Part shown: positions 62,401-64,000 of the stretch, piece after piece
How positions within the stretch are numbered: the first letter of the stretch is position 1
Layout: the number at the start of each line of letters is the position of its first letter
Assembly (NCBI GenBank): GCA_007922225.1
Contig: ML679961.1
Coordinates: 6,679,702-6,743,701 of the forward strand
Source: Emydura subglobosa
Lineage: Eukaryota > Chordata > Testudines > Chelidae
Direction: 5' to 3'
Length of the DNA stretch: 64,000 nt
Made by a program: the position numbers and the translations under genes
Notes under the pieces: model-generated
Databases searched by the model: none
The model's input: only the letters and a program-made list of their open reading frames with translations
What the model was told of the DNA's origin: nothing

Positions 62401-62459
62401 TTTTTTGGCTTGTTCAAACAAAGCTATCAGGTTATGGGAGTACAGCTGGAACGTTTTTC
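47400..62459 (-). CDS. MAP4K5: MAP4K5 (KHS/GCK-like MAP4 kinase), C-terminal nine exons, 5' part outside window
   Basis: Exons on the - strand are 62459-62345, 62182-62124, 59311-59208, 58716-58539, 57311-57243, 56547-56455, 51687-51617, 50429-50374 and 47487-47400. All have GT-AG borders and compatible phases, and a TAA stop ends the last. They encode about 277 residues from [15 protein letters not shown] to [11 protein letters not shown], most of the citron-homology (CNH) domain, a beta-propeller-like interaction module. MAP4K5 is a germinal-centre-kinase-family Ser/Thr kinase that feeds stress and TNF-receptor-family signals into JNK. The CNH domain mediates partner binding rather than catalysis. 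The kinase domain and proline-rich linker are not in this window. One notable residue is Cys in FDFCIE, where I recall Arg in human. Confidence 0.95.
47635..47780. repeat. Dispersed repeat (TTGTAGCCATGTTGGTCCCAG type)
   Basis: GTTATTGTAGCCATGTTGGT, CCCAGGATATTAAAGACC, TATTGGACGAACTTTTGTTG and GAGAGAGACAAGCTTCGAGC are phrases I know as a very common reptile interspersed repeat, though not its class. A family A MITE follows within a few bases of its right edge. Confidence 0.55.
47783..48075 (+). mobile_element. MITE family A, copy 4
   Basis: The left end GGGTATGTCTACACGGACGG and the reverse-complemented right end AGGCCTGGTCTACACTCACC form an inverted repeat. Landmarks in order are GCAAATTTGCCGCTGTCAGA, CAATCGATCTGGAAGTCGAT, AATAAAACCACCTCC, GAACGCATTTCCCGTCGGC, and a palindrome near 47990-48040 (GTTACGCAAGCTA with TAGCTTGCGTA around a 7-base loop). 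It is about 293 bp, in the last MAP4K5 intron. Confidence 0.8.
48076..48120. mobile_element. MITE family B terminal fragment
   Basis: CAAACACCCCTGAGCGACGTA and GGTATACTGACATAAAC resemble the interior-to-right-end block of the family B copies (CACACCCTTAAGCGACGTAA at 38435-38456). It abuts the family A copy, so the two elements may be nested or adjacent. Confidence 0.4.
49255..49410. repeat. MIR-like / CORE-SINE-like fragment
   Basis: ATAATAATGCTTAGCACATA, GTGAGGAAGGGAGGTAAGC and a decayed CGGTTTCCCCAGCTATTC follow the order of the MIR/L2-tail consensus: cttagcacttta ... cctcacaacaac ... gaggtaggta ... ttccccattttacag. It is diverged and approximate. Confidence 0.45.
50374..50429 (-). CDS. 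MAP4K5: MAP4K5 penultimate exon
   Basis: The 56-nt exon reads [18 protein letters not shown] plus two bases of arginine. The acceptor is TTTCTTTTGCAG and the donor ACAG|GTAGTT, a slightly weak donor. Confidence 0.94.
50930..51300 (+). mobile_element. CR1/L3-type LINE 3' end, decayed
   Basis: The phrases GGGAACAAATATTTGAT, GGCTGGAAGTTGAAGC, TTAACCACTGGAACAATTTA and the tail TCACAGTGGTCCCCTTCTGG match the copy at 62930-63260 in order. It is + strand in a MAP4K5 intron. Confidence 0.75.
51617..51687 (-). CDS. MAP4K5: MAP4K5 coding exon ([11 protein letters not shown])
   Basis: The 71-nt exon completes a split valine, then reads [20 protein letters not shown] then SDE. The acceptor is CTTCTCTGTAG and the donor GAA|GTAAGT. 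Confidence 0.95.
51822..52100. mobile_element. hAT-like non-autonomous element (GGTCCCCAAAC ends)
   Basis: The left end GGTCCCCAAACTGTGGG and the reverse-complemented right end TGATTCCCAAATCTTTTGGG resemble the CAGGGGTTCCCAAACTTTTTGGG type of hAT terminus. The GC-rich interior of about 240 bp is non-coding. Confidence 0.55.
52262..52347 (+). mobile_element. CR1 3'-terminal fragment
   Basis: GGTTGGTCCTGCTTTGAGCA ... ACTAGATACCTCCTGAGGTC ... TCTGATTCTATGAAC is the standard CR1 terminus only, the shortest class of 5' truncation. Confidence 0.85.
53380..55400 (+). mobile_element. CR1-type LINE with internal tandem duplication and deletion
   Basis: ORF2 phrases in order are [20 protein letters not shown] and [20 protein letters not shown] (53446-53570), [20 protein letters not shown] (53686-53745), [95 protein letters not shown] (a FADD variant, near 54507-54533), [16 protein letters not shown], and the C-terminus around 55180-55250. 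The 3' end TTGGTCCTGCTTTGAGCAGG to TTCTATGATCC is intact. A 104-bp tandem duplication (54142-54349) and an apparent deletion around 54440-54490, removing the [11 protein letters not shown] region, inactivate it. Confidence 0.92.
54142..54349 (+). repeat. 104-bp tandem duplication inside CR1 ORF2
   Basis: TCTGACCAACCTGATTGC... (54142-54245) is followed immediately by TCTGACCAACTTGATTGC... (54246-54349). Both encode the same RT segment ending DFSKAFDT / [10 protein letters not shown] count about 13-15 mismatches between copies, roughly 86% identity. The unit length is not a multiple of three, so the frame shifts. Confidence 0.9.
56455..56547 (-). CDS. MAP4K5: MAP4K5 coding exon ([12 protein letters not shown])
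   Basis: The 93-nt exon reads [20 protein letters not shown] then [11 protein letters not shown], with split codons at both ends. The acceptor is CCCCCCTCGAG and the donor TAG|GTAAGT. The codon at 56468-56470 is TGC (Cys). Confidence 0.94.
57243..57311 (-). CDS. MAP4K5: MAP4K5 coding exon ([15 protein letters not shown])
   Basis: The 69-nt exon completes a split glycine, then reads [20 protein letters not shown] then LD. The acceptor is TTTAACAAG and the donor GACA|GTAAGT. Confidence 0.94.
58539..58716 (-). CDS. MAP4K5: MAP4K5 coding exon ([16 protein letters not shown])
   Basis: The 178-nt exon is one of the best conserved in the window: [59 protein letters not shown]. The acceptor is a long T tract ending CAG and the donor GCAG|GTAAGG. 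It is core CNH domain. Confidence 0.96.
59208..59311 (-). CDS. MAP4K5: MAP4K5 coding exon ([14 protein letters not shown])
   Basis: The 104-nt exon completes a split valine, then reads [20 protein letters not shown] then [14 protein letters not shown]. The acceptor is TTTTTTTAATAG and the donor AAG|GTAAGC. Confidence 0.95.
59775..59860. repeat. Dispersed repeat end (same type as 29031)
   Basis: ACTGTAGCATCCTAGTGGCC, GACCAGGCCCCATTGTG and TAGGCCCTGTACATACAAAA are the same phrase order as the fragment at 29031. The family is not named. Confidence 0.45.
60050..60195 (+). repeat. MIR-like SINE fragment
   Basis: TGTGCCTCAGTTCCCCATCT, GGGATAATAGCACTTC, GCCTCACAGGGTGCTGTGAG, GATAAATACATTAGAAACTG and TGCTATATAAGAGCAAGGT follow the MIR consensus end to end in the right order. 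MIR is an ancient amniote tRNA-derived CORE-SINE, so the copy should be very old. It is in a MAP4K5 intron. Confidence 0.75.
60204..60406. mobile_element. Possible DNA transposon with AACCCCGTTTA ends
   Basis: The left end AACCCCGTTTAGCTAA and the reverse-complemented right end (TACAGTAT)AACCCCGTTTATCC match over about 12 bases. The interior repeats the theme GGATAATCnnCAATCCGCATAATCCGG / GGATAATGGAGGGTCGGATAA. The appearance suggests a pogo/Tigger-like element, but this is a guess from the look of the ends. It directly abuts the MIR fragment. Confidence 0.5.
62124..62182 (-). CDS. MAP4K5: MAP4K5 coding exon ([18 protein letters not shown])
   Basis: The 59-nt exon completes a split arginine, then reads [19 protein letters not shown] plus one base. 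The acceptor is TTATTTCAG and the donor ATAG|GTGAGT. Confidence 0.95.
62345..62459 (-). CDS. MAP4K5: MAP4K5 coding exon ([15 protein letters not shown]), first in window on this strand
   Basis: The 115-nt exon completes a split glycine, then reads [37 protein letters not shown], and two bases of arginine. The acceptor is CTGTCTTACAG and the donor CAAG|GTACAA. The preceding CNH exon, kinase domain and start codon must lie to the right of the window. Confidence 0.95.
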
Positions 62460-64000
62460 CTGTAAGACAGAAAACTGATTTGTACCGCACACGCGCACAT
62501 TTGACAATGGATATTTATAGTAAAAATACATAGTGATAATTACCTTCTAAAAAGGTGGACCACAAACATGTCAAAAACAGAAGCCAAGCCAAAATGTAAA
62601 GAGAAACAAATCATGATTAAAATGACAGTTAGTCAAGTGGGGACATGCTTCAACTATTAAAGTGACGGTTTAATAAAAACATTGAAGGTTCTAGGTTGTT
62701 CTTTGACACTACATCCAGGCCCTGATGTGATTGGATCAGGCCACTACACTTTGATAACATTTATATAAATATATTTAAATATAAATGATTAATAGTAACA
62801 TCTGAAATTGATACTAATCTATGAACAGATACCGGCAATCACTCCAACACAACACAAACAAACAATGCTGAAACAGCTTTTATGGCCTATATTATCTCCC
62901 TCCAGTGCCTGGCGGCAGAAGCATTAATTCATGCGGGGAACAAATATTTGATAATGGGCTCTTCGATCTGGCAGAAAAGGGTCTAACAGGATCCAATGGT
63001 TGGAAGTTGAAGCTAGACAAATTTAGACTGGAAATAAGGTGTACATTTTTAACAGTGAGGGTAATTAACCACTGGAACAATTTATCAAGGGTCGTGGTGG
63101 ATTCTCTGTCACTGGCAAGATTTTGCGGTCCATTCAAAAGCATCTGGTGGTTGGACGTTGCCTGCAGTCTGCCTATTGACTACCCCTGTTCTATAGCCTG
63201 TGTTGCACAGGAAGTCAGACTAGATGATCACAGTGGTCCTTTCCGGCCTTGAAATCTACGTGCCTCCAGCCTTCCGGAAACCCATCCTGGACTATCTCGA
63301 TATCATCATGTGACTTGGATTACACAAGGAATCCTATGTCTAAAGGCCTGATCCTGCAATCAGTCTGCACTCAAAATTAAGATTGACCTTGTGCAGCTGT
63401 TTCACACACAGAATTCCCTTTTATCAGGACAGGAGAGAAAACACCTTGTTTAAAATCATCTACAGATCAGAACGACAAGTTCATTATGTACATGTACACA
63501 TGCGTGTACGTCATTCCTCTTTAACTCAGAACTCTTCTGGTCCTCAATCACACCTATTTTCTGAATCAGTCTGATGTATGCTGAGAATCACTGGGAAGTT
63601 CAGAGCCATTAAAGATGGCACCAAACTGCAATGCACCAGAGGAATGATTAAACACTGCACCTAAATTCTTAGAAGCTCTTTTCACCTCTCCTCAACAGAG
63701 CTGAGTGATGGCTTGAGAGTCATTTTAATAGCTGAACACTGCGCTGAACTTAGCACTGCAATCTCAGAGACCAAAAGCAGGAAAAATCCAAGATCCTTCT
63801 CCCACTCAAACTGGGCCTTTGGTATTACTCAGAAGACGACTTGTGTTTGTAGTCTAATCATCAAACTCCTAATCTTTCTGGCAAAAAATAGTAGAAGGCT
63901 ACAAATGAATGTAAATCTAGTATTTACAAGCTTTCTTTTTTTTTTTTTTAAATAAAGTTCCAGCCTTACAATCTATGAAAATTCCTTGTGTAAAGCCTTT
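62460..64000 (-). other. MAP4K5 intron, continuing past the window edge
   Basis: Apart from the LINE 3' end at 62930-63265 I see no exon here. I looked for the upstream CNH segment on the - strand and did not find it, so the intron extends beyond 64000. Confidence 0.5.
62930..63265 (+). mobile_element. CR1/L3-type LINE 3' end
   Basis: The + strand encodes the ORF2 C-terminus: LFDLAEKGLTGSNGWKLKLD, KFRLEIRCTFLTVRVINHWN, then NLSRVVVDSLSLARF. The tail GACTAGATGATCACAGTGGTCC ... GGCCTTGAAATCTAC follows. It is the same subfamily as 50930-51300 and is distinct from the CR1 ends at 16900 and 55300. Confidence 0.85.

Overview
This window is intron-rich vertebrate nuclear DNA from a single conserved gene neighbourhood. 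Most of the sequence is intron and interspersed repeat. The mix of CR1-type LINEs (several with the usual sauropsid 3' ends), many short terminal-inverted-repeat elements that read like hAT-type non-autonomous transposons, and an old MIR-like SINE points to a reptile-grade amniote. A turtle is my best guess and a crocodilian the alternative. This is inferred from repeat style, not from a database match.

Three protein-coding genes can be read exon by exon. (1) DMAC2L (also ATP5S, mitochondrial ATP synthase coupling factor B / subunit s) is on the + strand at 1797-6353. Its four coding exons give 200 residues. It follows a CpG-rich start of window (1-220) that is probably its promoter. (2) CDKL1, the KKIALRE cyclin-dependent-kinase-like kinase, is on the - strand from 43075 down to 10454. 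Nine coding exons give a 352-residue kinase. It starts in a strong CpG island (42450-43580) and runs tail-to-tail towards DMAC2L. (3) MAP4K5 (germinal-centre-kinase-family MAP4 kinase, KHS) is on the - strand. Only its last nine coding exons (62459 down to 47400), encoding most of the C-terminal CNH domain, lie in the window; the kinase half lies beyond 64000. The order DMAC2L > < CDKL1 < MAP4K5 is the arrangement I recall from human 14q21-q22, where L2HGDH lies head-to-head with DMAC2L. L2HGDH would therefore be expected just left of base 1.

The repeats are mostly old and broken. Two CR1 copies of one family (10858-12640 and about 13940-16978) sit in the last CDKL1 intron, antisense to the gene. 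A different CR1 lies in a MAP4K5 intron (53380-55400) and carries an internal 104-bp tandem duplication. A minus-strand CR1 (27300-29030) has been split by two later insertions. At least four copies of one roughly 235-300 bp inverted-repeat element (1069, 2423, 28570, 47783) share an internal palindrome, which is a perfect 20-bp stem in the first copy.

I found no CRISPR array, operon, phage, viral gene or obviously new biological system. The points most worth checking are the palindrome-bearing transposon family, the CR1 duplication, the nested insertion, and some gene-model questions (an alternative CDKL1 C-terminus, a possible missing CDKL1 microexon, and a stop codon lying inside a poly(A) hexamer in DMAC2L).
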